A stretch of 64,000 bases of DNA from Streptomyces avicenniae (GTDB taxonomy: Bacteria; Actinomycetota; Actinomycetes; Streptomycetales; Streptomycetaceae), in assembly GCF_000719135.1 (NCBI RefSeq), contig NZ_JOEK01000008.1:186001-250000 (forward strand). Direction: 5' to 3'. Shown here in pieces: positions 9,851 to 18,231 of this stretch. Numbering within the stretch: the first letter of the stretch is position 1; each line of letters starts with the position of its first letter. Position numbers and translations under genes: made by a program. Below the pieces are notes generated by a model. The model was not told the origin of the DNA and made no database searches. It saw nothing but the letters and a program-made list of their open reading frames with translations.

Positions 9851-10678
9851 ATGTACAGCACCGCCCTCGTCACCGGAGCCTCGTCCGGCCTCGGCGCCGA
9901 GTTCGCCGAGCAGCTCGCCGCCCGGGGAACCGAGTTGATCCTGGTGGCGCGGTCGGCCGACAGGCTCGCCGCGCTCGCCGAGCGCCTGACCGCCGAGCAC
10001 GGCGTCCGCACCCACGTCCTGGTCCAGGACCTCGCCGAGCCGGACGCGGCCCGCCGCGTCGCCGAGTGGCTGGCGGCCCGCGGGCTGCGCGTCGAGCTGC
10101 TGGTCAACAACGCGGGCTTCGGCACCTGCGGCCGGTTCGAGGAGATATCCGGTGCCAGGGACCACGACCAGCTGATGGTCAACGTCGTCGCGCTCGTCGA
10201 TCTCACCCACCAGTTGGTGCCCGGCATGCTGGCGCGAGGCCGTGGCGCGGTCCTCAACGTCGCCTCCAACGCCGGGTTCCAGCCGTCCCCCTATTTCGCC
10301 GTCTACGGCGCGGCCAAGGCCTTCGTCCTCAACTTCGGCCTCGCTCTGCGCCAGGAGTACCGACGCCGAGGCATCCGCGTGCTCACGCTGTGCCCCGGCC
10401 CGGTGGAGACCGCGTTCTTCGACACCATCGGCACCCGGAGGGCGGCCGTCACCGGTTCCATGACCACGCCGGAACCCGTCGTACGCGCCGCGCTGCGGGC
10501 GCTGGAGCGCGACCGCGGCTACGTCGCCCCCGGATTCGGCAACGCCCTGGGCGCGCACCTGACGCCCCGCCGCCCCCGGACCCTGGTCGCCGCCATCGCC
10601 GAACGCGTCACCCGCAAGGTGCTGACCCCTTCGGCTTCGGCCGCCGCCTCGGCGCCGGGTCGGGAAGACGCCGCATGA
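9851..10678 (+). CDS. SDR family NAD(P)-dependent oxidoreductase
   Basis: The protein has 275 residues with TGASSGLGAEFA (cofactor binding), LVNNAGFG, the catalytic Ser in NVASNAGFQ, and YGAAK. It resembles the DltE/YqjQ-like branch of SDRs with a variable C-terminal extension (residues 220-275). ATG 9851 has a strong GGAGGAG four bases upstream. Its stop overlaps the following EamA start (ATGA), so the two form a two-gene operon opposite the TetR gene. The substrate is unknown. Confidence 0.87.
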   Translation: MYSTALVTGASSGLGAEFAEQLAARGTELILVARSADRLAALAERLTAEHGVRTHVLVQDLAEPDAARRVAEWLAARGLRVELLVNNAGFGTCGRFEEISGARDHDQLMVNVVALVDLTHQLVPGMLARGRGAVLNVASNAGFQPSPYFAVYGAAKAFVLNFGLALRQEYRRRGIRVLTLCPGPVETAFFDTIGTRRAAVTGSMTTPEPVVRAALRALERDRGYVAPGFGNALGAHLTPRRPRTLVAAIAERVTRKVLTPSASAAASAPGREDAA

Positions 10679-11586
10679 GGTCCGTTCCCGCCCCGGTCGG
10701 CGCGGCCTCGGCGATGCTTCTCGTCGGCACCTCGACGGCCGTGTCCGCCACCATCGCCGACTACCCGGTCCTCGCCGGACAGGCGCTGCGCTACGCGCTC
10801 GCCGCCGCGATCCTGCTCGCCGTCGTGCGCCATCGGCGCCTGCCACGCGTCCGCCTGACGCCACGCGACGTCCTGCTGCTGGCGGCACTGGCCGCCACCG
10901 GTCTCGCCGGGTTCAACCTGTTCCTCGTCGAGGCCACCCGCCACGCCGGGCCCGCCATGATCGCCACCGTGGTCGGCGCCGTCCCGCTCGTACTCGCCCT
11001 CGTCGGGCCGCTGACGGAACGCCGACGTCCCGCCGCCCGCACCGTCGGCGCCGCGACCGTGGTCGCGCTCGGCGCGGCCGTCGCCGCCGGCCTCGGCTCG
11101 GGCAGCGCGACCGGGCTCCTGCTGTCGCTCGGGGCCCTTGTCGGCGAGGTGGCCTTCTCCCTGCTCGCCGTCCCGCTGCTCCCCAAGCTCGGCCCTCTGC
11201 GGGTCGCCGCCTATCCCGCCGCGCTGTCGGTGCCCCTGCTGCTGGCCGTGAGCCTCGTGGTGGAGGGCGCGAGCGCGCTGCGAGTGCCCACGTCCGGCGA
11301 GGCGGTCGCGTTCGGCTACCTCGGGGCGGTCGTCACCGCCGCCGCGTTCTTCCTCTGGTACGACGCGTTGCGTCGCCTCGGCGCCGACCGTGCCGGTCTC
11401 TTCGCCGGTCTCGTGCCGGTCGGCGCGCTGCTCACCACCGTCGCGCTCGGGCTGGACCGGGCCGGGCCAGCCGACATCACCGGCGCGCTGCTCGTCGCCG
11501 CGGGCGTCGCCATCGGGCTCCGACGGCCCACGGCCGACGGGGCCGCGCAGAGCGCGCCGGTTCACGCGGCGGCCCGGGACGACTGA
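10675..11586 (+). CDS. EamA/DMT family transporter
   Basis: The 303-residue protein has ten predicted membrane segments in two EamA repeats. The first repeat includes LVGTSTAVSATIADYPVLAG, and the second ends in DITGALLVAAGVAIGL. The family exports small metabolites or drugs. It is translationally coupled to the SDR gene and presumably controlled with it by the divergent TetR. No terminator is obvious downstream. Confidence 0.88.
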   Translation: MRSVPAPVGAASAMLLVGTSTAVSATIADYPVLAGQALRYALAAAILLAVVRHRRLPRVRLTPRDVLLLAALAATGLAGFNLFLVEATRHAGPAMIATVVGAVPLVLALVGPLTERRRPAARTVGAATVVALGAAVAAGLGSGSATGLLLSLGALVGEVAFSLLAVPLLPKLGPLRVAAYPAALSVPLLLAVSLVVEGASALRVPTSGEAVAFGYLGAVVTAAAFFLWYDALRRLGADRAGLFAGLVPVGALLTTVALGLDRAGPADITGALLVAAGVAIGLRRPTADGAAQSAPVHAAARDD

Positions 11587-11963
11587 CGTTCCCGGACCAC
11601 CCGCGGGCAGGCCGCGGCTGTCCCCGGGGGCGGAAGCGATCGTCGCGGCCGGTGGCGGGCGGGATCACCGGCTTCAGAGGGAGGACCGGGCGATTTTTTT
11701 CGACACCGGACGAGTTCCCGGCGGCCTGCGCCGTCCTCCACCTGCGATCGGCCTCCGCGACGTCCGTGATCACGATGCCGGACACCGCCGCGGAAGGCCC
11801 GGCGGTCGAGCACGGTGTCGTCCGCCCCGGCCTCCGCGGAGAGCTGCGGGCCCCGGGCGTCTTCACGCCCCGCAGCGCCGGTGGGCGTGCGTCCGCGCGG
11901 TTTCAGGGGGAGTCGGCGGAAGAGGTGCAGCGGGGAGACGCGGCGCTCGCCGAAGATGCCGGA

Positions 11964-12236
11964 GGGACCGTGTGCGAGGGCGACCGTGACCTGGTGGTCC
12001 AGGTACGTCGAGCGGAGGCAGGCGGGGACGTCGAGATCCGTGAACCAGTCCGCATCGACCAGCGGGTCCCCGTGGTGGACGGGGACCTGCCAGTCGGCCA
12101 CCGTCACATCCTTTCGGCCCCGGACGTCCGCCTCGGCGGCCAGGCGGTCGAGCACGGTGTCCGCCAAGCCGCGGCGCACGCAGTCGGGCTTGAGCAGGAC
12201 GACGCCCCACCGGCTCCAGTCGATCCCGCCGAGGAC
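11964..12236 (-). pseudogene. Nucleoside diphosphate kinase-like fragment
   Basis: About 90 residues (IDWSRWGVVLLKPDCVRRGL ... DWFTDLDVPACLRSTYLDHQVTVALAHGPS) match the N-terminal half of actinobacterial NDK-like proteins. After HGPS the frame runs on to 11562 with Arg/Gly/Pro-rich residues that match nothing, and the other two frames do not restore the family's C-terminal HTSD region. No convincing start or ribosome site precedes it. I read it as a decayed NDK-like gene next to the integration site; a divergent short gene is the alternative. Confidence 0.4.
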
Positions 12237-12556
12237 CCCACCACGCCCTTCCGGGGGCCGTCTCACCGGGCGCCCCTCACGCTGGGCGGGACGTGCTTCG
12301 GCCACTTGTTCACGACCAGCCGGCTCAGGCCAGGCGACAGGCCCGACGCGGACTGATCGACCGTCAGGTGACTCGGCATGGGCCAGCAAGAAGTCCGGTA
12401 GCCCCTGTCACACCCGTTCGAACCTGAGAAGCGAAGCCCCCCGTTCCTGACCATCCGGATCCTGGTCAAGCCCGGGGGACGACGCTCGGAACAGCTTGGG
12501 ACAGAGCACGCTCAGCGAGGTGTCCGGACAGCTGGCGCACGGAAGGAAACCGCAGG

Positions 12557-12721
12557 TCAGCGGGCGCGGCCCCGGGGTTTGAGCGGGGTCGGCGGGAGGG
12601 GCGGGGCGTCGAGGCGGGGGCCGTCGTAGCCGTGGACCTCGCCGAAACGGTCGCCCGTGGCCCAGTCCTCGCGGGCCCGCGCGATCTCCTCGTGCGAGCG
12701 GCCGATGAAGTTCCACCACAT
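12557..12721 (-). pseudogene. Displaced 3' end of the pirin gene
   Basis: Read on the minus strand this encodes MWWNFIGRSHEEIARAREDW, then ATGDRFGEVHGYDGPRLDAP, then PLPPTPLKPRGRAR and a stop. That is the last 54 residues of a pirin, closely parallel to the end of the intact pirin at 18232-19194 but clearly diverged in sequence. There is no upstream pirin sequence. It is best explained as the original chromosomal 3' end, cut off when an element integrated and supplied a replacement end. Confidence 0.85.
12696..12721. repeat. Attachment-site core, left copy (26-bp direct repeat)
   Basis: A 26-bp stretch (begins gagcggccga, ends ccaccacat) is identical and in the same orientation as 18371-18396. 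Identity between the two pirin ends stops right after it, which marks the crossover region. Confidence 0.8.
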
Positions 12722-12772
12722 CTCACACTGTCTCGGTGTATCTGCAGGTCAAGCGGGGTGAGGACCTTAGAG

Positions 12773-12791
12773 GGTCAGCAAAAGGTCAGCA
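12773..12791. repeat. Paired GGTCAGCA repeat, left end
   Basis: GGTCAGCAAAAGGTCAGCA is found again with one change at 18056-18074. Both lie just inside the element ends, fitting arm-type integrase binding sites. Confidence 0.55.
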
Positions 12792-12845
12792 TGGCGGCCA
12801 CGGCGATCACGTTGAGACCTGACTGCGACAGAGCACGCCACGATC

Positions 12846-13103
12846 TCAGGCTGTCAGACCTACGTCGAGGAGCTTGGCCGCCCTGCCGATCGAGCCAGGC
12901 AAGAGGTGACGGTAGATCTTGAACGTGACGTCGATGCTGTTGTGCCCCATCCACTCAGCCACATCGGTTATCGGGATGCGCTTAGAAAGGCAGTTCGAAG
13001 AAAAGAAGTGACGGAAACCGTACATGACCATCCCCTCGGGGATATCAATCTCCTCAGACCTCTTTATTCGCTGCCACTGGTTCGAAAGGTAGTAGTACGG
13101 GAA
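12846..13103 (-). pseudogene. Tyrosine recombinase (phage integrase) C-terminal remnant
   Basis: About 85 residues remain: TFPYYYLSNQWQRIK, then GFRHFFSSNCLSKRIPITDV, AEWMGHNSIDVTFKIYRHLL and PGSIGRAAKLLDVGL. The family boxes are present: RHFF..NCL (Arg of box II), WMGH (His) and the Tyr nucleophile in YRHLL. The N-terminal core-binding and arm-binding domains are absent; family resemblance ends near 13103, where the oppositely oriented cutA remnant begins. The gene points toward the left att core, the usual int-att arrangement. Not functional as it stands. Confidence 0.8.
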
Positions 13104-13106
13104 CGT

Positions 13107-13322
13107 GCGCCGGTCAGCGCCTTCTACTGGTGGAAGGGGGAGGTCGAAGCGGCGCAGGAGTGGCGGATCTCCTACATGACTTCAACGGACCGTCTCCCGG
13201 CGCTGGAGGCGTGGTTGCACGAGAACCATCCGTTTGACGTCCCCCAGTGGATCACCCTGCCCGTGACCGGAGGATCGGAGGCGTACCTGTCCTGGGTGGT
13301 CGAAGAGACTCATCCGCAGTAA
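13107..13322 (+). pseudogene. cutA: CutA (divalent-cation tolerance) fragment
   Basis: The last 71 residues of a CutA1 protein are recognisable: APVSAFYWWKGEVEAAQEWR, then ISYMTSTDRLPALEAWLHEN, HPFDVPQWITLP and VTGGSEAYLSWVVEET. The N-terminal strand and helix (about 30 residues) are missing. The frame is open upstream to 12906, but that part is antisense to the integrase remnant and is not CutA. Head-to-head truncation with the integrase at about 13104 indicates a deletion scar. A read-through chimera could be translated but would not fold as the CutA trimer. Confidence 0.7.
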
Positions 13323-13436
13323 GGCACGCCACGGCGCCTCACGTCACCGGACCTGCTCGCCGGGATTGCTCACGACGCGAACGCCAGCAAGTAGCCAGCG
13401 AGGTCGCGCTCGGTGTCGGGGAGCCAGGCAGCGAGG

Positions 13437-14469
13437 CACGCGGCAACTTCCCTCCGTACGCGCACTCCGCGGCCGATGTCGCGCGGGAGGCGGGGAACGC
13501 ACGGAAGATCGCCAAGCAGTGCGCGACGTCGAAGACGTCGTGGATGCTGCCGCACACCACCACCGCGAACACCGCGCGTGACATGGACCGGATCCGGGCC
13601 GCGCTGGGAGAGCGGAAGCTCTCGTACCTCGGTCACTCCTACGGCACCTACCTCGGTGCGGTGTACACGACGCTGTTCCCCGGCCGCAGCGACCGGATCG
13701 TGCTCGACAGCAACGTGGGTCCCGGCGGTTACGACGTCACGGCCATGCGGCTGTTCGGCCGTGGGCTGGAGGACCGGTTCCCGGACTTCGCGAAGTTCGC
13801 CGCCGCGCACCCGGAGTACGCACTGGGCACCACCCCGAAGCAGGTGAAGGCCAAGTTCTTCGAACTCGCCGAGCGGCTGGACAAGAAGCCGTCCCACGGC
13901 ACGGACGGGACGATGTTCCGGGCCATCACGTTCGGCAGCCTCTACGGCGACGGATCCATGCCCCATCTGGCGAGGTCTGGCAGGCGCACGACACCGGCCA
14001 GAAGCCGCCGCCGGAGCCGCCGGTGCCGAACCCGGAGAACTTCATGTCCTCGCGCTTCTACGTGGTCTGCGGTGACACGCGCTGGCCGGACAAGGTCCGG
14101 GACTACCAGCGCAACGTCGCCGTCGACCGGCTGAAGTACCCGATGCTGGGCGCGTCGTCGGCAGGTATCGGGCCGTGCGCGTTCTGGCCGGACGAGCGGG
14201 TCGAGCCGCCGGTTCGGATCGGTGACCGGGGGCCGTCGAACGTACTCCTGCTACAGAACGAGCGCGACCCGGGATCGCCGCTGGTAGGCGCCCAGAAGCT
14301 GCGGCGGGCATTCGGGAACCGGGCCACGCTGGTGACCGCCGACCAGGGCGGCCACGGTATCTACCCCTGGGGCCGCAACACCTGCGCGAACGACTCGGTG
14401 ACCACGTTCGTGACCACCGGACAGCGGCCGGAGCGCGACCTCGCCTGCGCGGCGGAACCCGCCGAGTAG
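13437..14469 (+). pseudogene. Tripeptidyl aminopeptidase-like alpha/beta hydrolase, truncated and frameshifted
   Basis: The gene resembles Streptomyces secreted tripeptidyl aminopeptidases. The nucleophile elbow GHSYGTYLG, the acid region LLLQNERDPGSPLVGA and the His motif DQGGHGIYPWG are all present, as is CGDTRWPDKVRDYQRNVA. Signal peptide and the first third are missing. Near 13971 one base is lost (GCG-AGGTC where GCG-GAG-GTC would give HLAEVWQAHDTG), so the C-terminal part continues in another frame from MPHLA to the stop at 14469. Restoring one base rejoins the protein. Confidence 0.8.
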
Positions 14470-14513
14470 GGCGCGCCCGGCCGAGCCGATCGAGTAGTGA
14501 GGGAGCGGGAGTC

Positions 14514-15167
14514 ATGTTCGGAACGTCGCGGCAGCGTCGGGCGGTGCGGCGGGTCAAGCCCGGGGACGGGCGAGCGCTCGAAGAGTTCCGCTGGTGGCAG
14601 TCGCTCAGCCGCGTACTGCTCTACCTGCGACTGCCCGGCCACAACGGCCAACAGACCGTCTACGCCGTCGACGCCAAGCGGTGGGGGGATCAGCAGACCG
14701 GCGAGTACAAGGCCGATCTGTACCTCCACGGCAGGCATCACGCACGGGCCAGGCTCCCTGCCGCCTTCCCCGTCCCGGGCGGCGTCATCGAAGTGAGGAT
14801 GAGCACCTTCGGGCTCAAGCGCTGCCACTACGTCACCGCCGACGGAGCCGAGTACCAACTCGACCCGGACCCCCGCTCCTCCGAAGGACGCCGCGCCCGG
14901 TTCGACCGCGAGCACCCCGCGCTCAGCGGCCTCATCGGCTTCCTCTCGGCGACCGTGCTGGTCATCGCCCTGCTTCTCCTCATCCCGCAGATCGCCGAAC
15001 CGCTCAGCGAGGTACCTCCCGTGGCAGAGCGCTTCGGGACGTTCACCTCGCCCGTCCGACTGCCGGCCTGGCTCAACGTCACGGTCGTGGTCGCCAGCGT
15101 GGTGTCCAGCACGGAGCGAGCCCTGCGGCTGCGTTACAGCCGGCTCCTCGACGGCGCCGCGGGCTGA
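14514..15167 (+). CDS. Hypothetical membrane protein
   Basis: This 217-residue protein of unknown function starts at ATG 14514 after GGGAG. Residues 1-135 are soluble and basic at the N-terminus (RQRRAVRRVKPGDGR) with a beta-rich section. Two hydrophobic segments follow: GLIGFLSATVLVIALLLLIP at about 140-160 and WLNVTVVVASVVSS at about 185-198. The C-terminus is short and charged. No family is recognised. It is intact inside the element and followed by a hairpin. Confidence 0.65.
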   Translation: MFGTSRQRRAVRRVKPGDGRALEEFRWWQSLSRVLLYLRLPGHNGQQTVYAVDAKRWGDQQTGEYKADLYLHGRHHARARLPAAFPVPGGVIEVRMSTFGLKRCHYVTADGAEYQLDPDPRSSEGRRARFDREHPALSGLIGFLSATVLVIALLLLIPQIAEPLSEVPPVAERFGTFTSPVRLPAWLNVTVVVASVVSSTERALRLRYSRLLDGAAG

Positions 15168-15186
15168 CCCCCGCCGCATCCGAGCA

Positions 15187-15222
15187 GGGGTGCCGCCGGG
15201 GCGTAAGCCCCGACGGCACCCC
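15187..15222. terminator. Hairpin after membrane protein
   Basis: The arms GGGGTGCCG-CCGGGGC and GCCCCG-A-CGGCACCCC pair around a four-base loop, 20 bases after the stop and before the convergent TetR gene. Confidence 0.65.
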
Positions 15223-15372
15223 GCCGCACCGCAACGACCCGGACCTCCGCCACTCGACGCGAGAACACACAGAAACCGGTTGCCGAGGGCTCGACCACGT
15301 GTCTCCCGCCGAGTTGAGGCGCTTCACCGAGTCGCTTCACCGAGGCGCCACGCGAGCATCACGCCGAAGGCG

Positions 15373-16101
15373 CTACGCGTGGTCCCCGTGCGAGGCCAGG
15401 CCGGCCAGGAGGAGGCGCATGCCGCGGTCGAAATGCGAGTCCCAGTCGTCGTCCTCCAGAAGCGGGAAGTGGCCGGCGAGGGTGGGATACGCGTCGGTGT
15501 GCGCACTGATGTGGGCATCCATCGCCGCGCGGGTGGCGGCTTCGTCGGTTCGCTGCTGCCACACGGCTTCGGAGGACGCGGAGCCGATCACGTAGTGGCT
15601 GATCGCCGCCGCGGCGGACGCGAGGTACGCGCCGTGGAAGCCACCGGCGGCGAGTGCGGTGTAGGCGAACTCCGAGGAGCGCAGGGCGTTCGGTCCCACG
15701 AGGGGCCGCGAATTCGCCAGGGCCGCGGCCCACGGGTGCCGCAGCAGTACGCCGCGCAGCCCGGTCATGAACGTCTCGATGTCGTCCTGCCACGAGGCGC
15801 TGTGCGCGGCGGGGATGTCGAGTTCGGCGAAGACCGCGTCGAGGGCCAGGTCCAGGACGTCGTCCTTGGTGGCCACGTGCCAGTACAGGCTGGTCGCGTG
15901 CGCGCCGAGCCGGTCCGCGAGCCGACGCATGCTCAGTTTGGTCACGCCGTCGCGGTCGAGCAGTTCGACGGCAGTCGCGATGATCCGTTCGTGCGACAGG
16001 TGAGGTCGCGTCCGGGTGGTCTTCTCCGCGCGGAACCATACGGCTCCCGGCGCGTCTTCCAGCGTCTTGTTTCCCTCGTGCTTGTTCGGCTTCGCGCTCA
16101 C
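15373..16101 (-). CDS. TetR family regulator with TetR_C domain
   Basis: The 242-residue repressor has a 30-residue charged leader, an HTH at about 36-85 (HERIIATAVELLDRDGVTKLSMRRLADRLG, SLYWHVATKDDVLDLAL) and a C-terminal ligand domain of the class that controls tetracycline-type efflux pumps. The GTG at 16101 has only a weak ribosome site; a start further in is possible. It is divergent from the MFS pump, with an 11-bp-arm palindrome in the 90-base gap. Expected role: drug-relieved repression of itself and the pump. Confidence 0.88.
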   Translation of the reverse strand: MSAKPNKHEGNKTLEDAPGAVWFRAEKTTRTRPHLSHERIIATAVELLDRDGVTKLSMRRLADRLGAHATSLYWHVATKDDVLDLALDAVFAELDIPAAHSASWQDDIETFMTGLRGVLLRHPWAAALANSRPLVGPNALRSSEFAYTALAAGGFHGAYLASAAAAISHYVIGSASSEAVWQQRTDEAATRAAMDAHISAHTDAYPTLAGHFPLLEDDDWDSHFDRGMRLLLAGLASHGDHA

Positions 16102-16145
16102 GAGGCCGCAGCCTACTCCGTTGCCGACACCCGTCCACCTCCCCT

Positions 16146-16172
16146 ACAGTGGTGGAGAAAATCCAACACTGT
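16146..16172. promoter_or_regulatory. TetR-type operator between regulator and pump
   Basis: ACAGTGGTGGA and TCCAACACTGT form an inverted repeat with 10 of 11 positions matching around GAAAA. It lies 20 bases before the pump start and 45 before the TetR start. Confidence 0.7.
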
Positions 16173-16191
16173 TTGAGAACGAGGGAGGGAC

Positions 16192-17706
16192 ATGAGCGAC
16201 GAAGAAGGTCACCCGCGCCGGTGGGCGATCCTGGTCGCGCTGTGTGCCGCGCTGCTGGTGATCGTCATCGACAACACGGTGCTGCACGTCGCGGTGCCCG
16301 CCATCGGCGAAGCCTTCGACGCCTCGACCGGACAGCTCCAGGCGGTGATCGACGCGTACGTCGTGGTCTTCGCCGGTCTCCTCATCACCGCGGGAGTGCT
16401 CTCCGACCGGTACGGCAGGCGACGCACCGTCATCGTGGGACTGCTGGTCTTCGGGGCGGCCTCGGCCCTCGCGGCCGCCGCGCCGTCGGTGTGGTGGCTG
16501 ATCGCGATGCGGGCTCTGATGGGGGTCGGGGCGGCGCTGGTGATGCCCGCGACGCTCGCGGTGCTCGTCGCGGTCTTCCCCGCGAAGGAACGCCCGCGCG
16601 CCTTCGCGGCGTGGAGCGCGGTCGCCTCCGTCGGCATGGCCGCGGGGCCCCTGCTCGGCGGCGCGCTGGTCGACGCGTGGAGTTGGGCCGGGGTCTTCCT
16701 GATCAACGTCCCGGTCGTGGCGCTGGCTCTCGTCGGGGTGGCCCGGCTGGTGCCCGAGACCCGGGTCGCCGGCAGTCGTGGACCGGACCTGTACGGCACC
16801 CTCCTGGTCACCGCGGGCATGATCGGCCTGGTGTGGGCTCTCATCGAGGCCCCGGCATACGGCTACACCGCGCCACCGGTACTGGCCGGGGCGCTGGTGG
16901 CGGTGGCGGCGCTCGTCGCCTTCGGCGTACGGCAGGTCCGCTCCCCGATGCCCATAGTCGATCTGCGGCTCTACCGCGACCGGCGGTTCTCCGGGGCGAG
17001 CTTCGCGGTGGCGGTGATCACGATCGCCACGGGCAGCACCCTGTTCGTCCTGAGCCAGTATCTGCAACTGGCCCTGGGCTACAGCGCCTTCGAGACGGGG
17101 CTGGCCGCGGTACCGCTCGCCGCGGGCGTCGTCGCGGGCTCGGCCGTGGGCGGCCGGGCACCGGCCAGGTTCGGGACGCGGACCTGTATCGTCGCCGGGT
17201 TCATGATCACCGCGGCCGGTTTCACGGTGCTGGCCTCGCTGAACGAGGGCAGCGGCTATGTGGCGGTGTCCATCGGGCTGGCGCTGGCCGGTGCGGGATC
17301 CGGTATCGCGGGGCCCTCGGCGACCAGCACGGTGCTGGGGGCGGTGCCGCCCGAGCGGGCCGGTATGGGCTCGGCGCTCAACGACACGCACCAGCAGCTC
17401 GGCATCGCGCTGGGCGTGGCCGGGCTGGGCGGTCTGCTCGCCTCCGTCTACCGGAACTCGCTGCCGGACGCCCTGCCCGAGCACGCGATGAATTCGCTCG
17501 GGGCCACGCTGTCGTACGCCACGGGCCTCGCGGACGGCGGAGAGCTGGCCGAAGCGGCCCGTTCGGCCTTCGCCCACGCCCAGTCCGTCACGATGAGCGT
17601 CGGGGTGGTGGCCGCCCTGACCGGTGCCGCCGTGGCAGCGATCGCACTGCCGGGCCGCACCGCCCCGGCGACGGCGGAGCCCAAGGAGGCGGGGACACCC
17701 GGCTGA
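16192..17706 (+). CDS. DHA2 (EmrB/QacA) family MFS drug efflux transporter
   Basis: The 504-residue protein has 14 predicted membrane helices. Motif A is [16 protein letters not shown], motif D1-like [13 protein letters not shown] is in helix 1, and motif C-like [14 protein letters not shown] is in helix 5. ATG 16192 follows a strong GGGAGGGA. It is a proton-coupled exporter of drugs or dyes, controlled by the divergent TetR. It is the only complete cargo operon in the pirin element and may explain why the segment is kept. Confidence 0.9.
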   Translation: MSDEEGHPRRWAILVALCAALLVIVIDNTVLHVAVPAIGEAFDASTGQLQAVIDAYVVVFAGLLITAGVLSDRYGRRRTVIVGLLVFGAASALAAAAPSVWWLIAMRALMGVGAALVMPATLAVLVAVFPAKERPRAFAAWSAVASVGMAAGPLLGGALVDAWSWAGVFLINVPVVALALVGVARLVPETRVAGSRGPDLYGTLLVTAGMIGLVWALIEAPAYGYTAPPVLAGALVAVAALVAFGVRQVRSPMPIVDLRLYRDRRFSGASFAVAVITIATGSTLFVLSQYLQLALGYSAFETGLAAVPLAAGVVAGSAVGGRAPARFGTRTCIVAGFMITAAGFTVLASLNEGSGYVAVSIGLALAGAGSGIAGPSATSTVLGAVPPERAGMGSALNDTHQQLGIALGVAGLGGLLASVYRNSLPDALPEHAMNSLGATLSYATGLADGGELAEAARSAFAHAQSVTMSVGVVAALTGAAVAAIALPGRTAPATAEPKEAGTPG

Positions 17707-17720
17707 GGAGGGCCGCACCG

Positions 17721-17761
17721 GCACCGGGTGAGCGACGTCTGGGCGCCAGCTCACCCGGTGC
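17721..17761. terminator. Hairpin terminator after efflux gene
   Basis: A 13-bp perfect inverted repeat (GCACCGGGTGAGC / GCTCACCCGGTGC) with a 15-base loop starts 15 bases after the stop. Confidence 0.7.
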
Positions 17762-18160
17762 TCGGGCCCGTCGATCGGTGCCTCGGGCCCGTCGATCGGG
17801 CCCGACGCTCCGCGCGGACAGTGCCTTTCGCCGAGCCGCCTCAAGAAATCGGCGCGGACAGTGCGGAAGCCGGTCGCGGTGGGCTTCCGTAGAAATACCG
17901 GAGCGTCAACGCACGCCGGTTCGGAATACCTTCTTCCGGTCTACGGATCCGCCATTTTCCATGATGGCTCCACGGTAGTGGGGCGATAGAGATCGCACAG
18001 CACATCCATGGAAGCACCCGGTAGCGTGTACTCCCGGACGGGCGTTCCGCAGTAAGGTCAGCAAAGGGTCAGCAAGTGTTTGATTAAACCTGGTCACAGG
18101 TGCCAACACCTGCAACAGCAACCTCCACCAAGAAGGCACAAGCAGCGGACACAACCGCGC
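17762..18160. other. Non-coding right end of the element
   Basis: No supported gene. It begins with a tandem pair of CGGGCCCGTCGATCGG separated by five bases (about 17762-17800), then mixed-composition sequence. After the paired GGTCAGCA repeat there is a small AGGTG-CCAA-CACCT inverted repeat. An 82-codon minus-strand frame (17906-18154) has no family match. Confidence 0.5.
18056..18074. repeat. Paired GGTCAGCA repeat, right end
   Basis: GGTCAGCAAAGGGTCAGCA differs from the left-end copy at 12773-12791 by one base and has the same orientation. Confidence 0.55.
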
Positions 18161-18183
18161 CCCCTCGCCACGCTGGCGAGGGG
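18161..18183. terminator. Hairpin downstream of pirin
   Basis: A 10-bp perfect inverted repeat (CCCCTCGCCA / TGGCGAGGGG) with loop CGC lies 49 bases after the pirin stop on the minus strand. Confidence 0.55.
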
Positions 18184-18231
18184 CATGGCGAAGACCACGA
18201 GGCGGGCTGCGACGGGATCAATCAGGCCAGG

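Noticed and set aside
11652..12356. 234-residue plus-strand ORF opposite the NDK-like fragment
   Set aside because: It is antisense to recognisable NDK codons and shows no motif.
12400..12430. GTTCGAACC word resembling a tRNA T-loop
   Set aside because: Flanks do not form a 5-bp T stem, and no acceptor, D or anticodon arms fit on either strand.
17762..17800. Tandem CGGGCCCGTCGATCGG pair as a replication iteron
   Set aside because: There are only two copies, no rep gene and no AT-rich tract. It is more likely local duplication next to a terminator.
17906..18154. 82-residue minus-strand ORF in element end
   Set aside because: It overlaps the paired repeats, has no ribosome site and no family resemblance.
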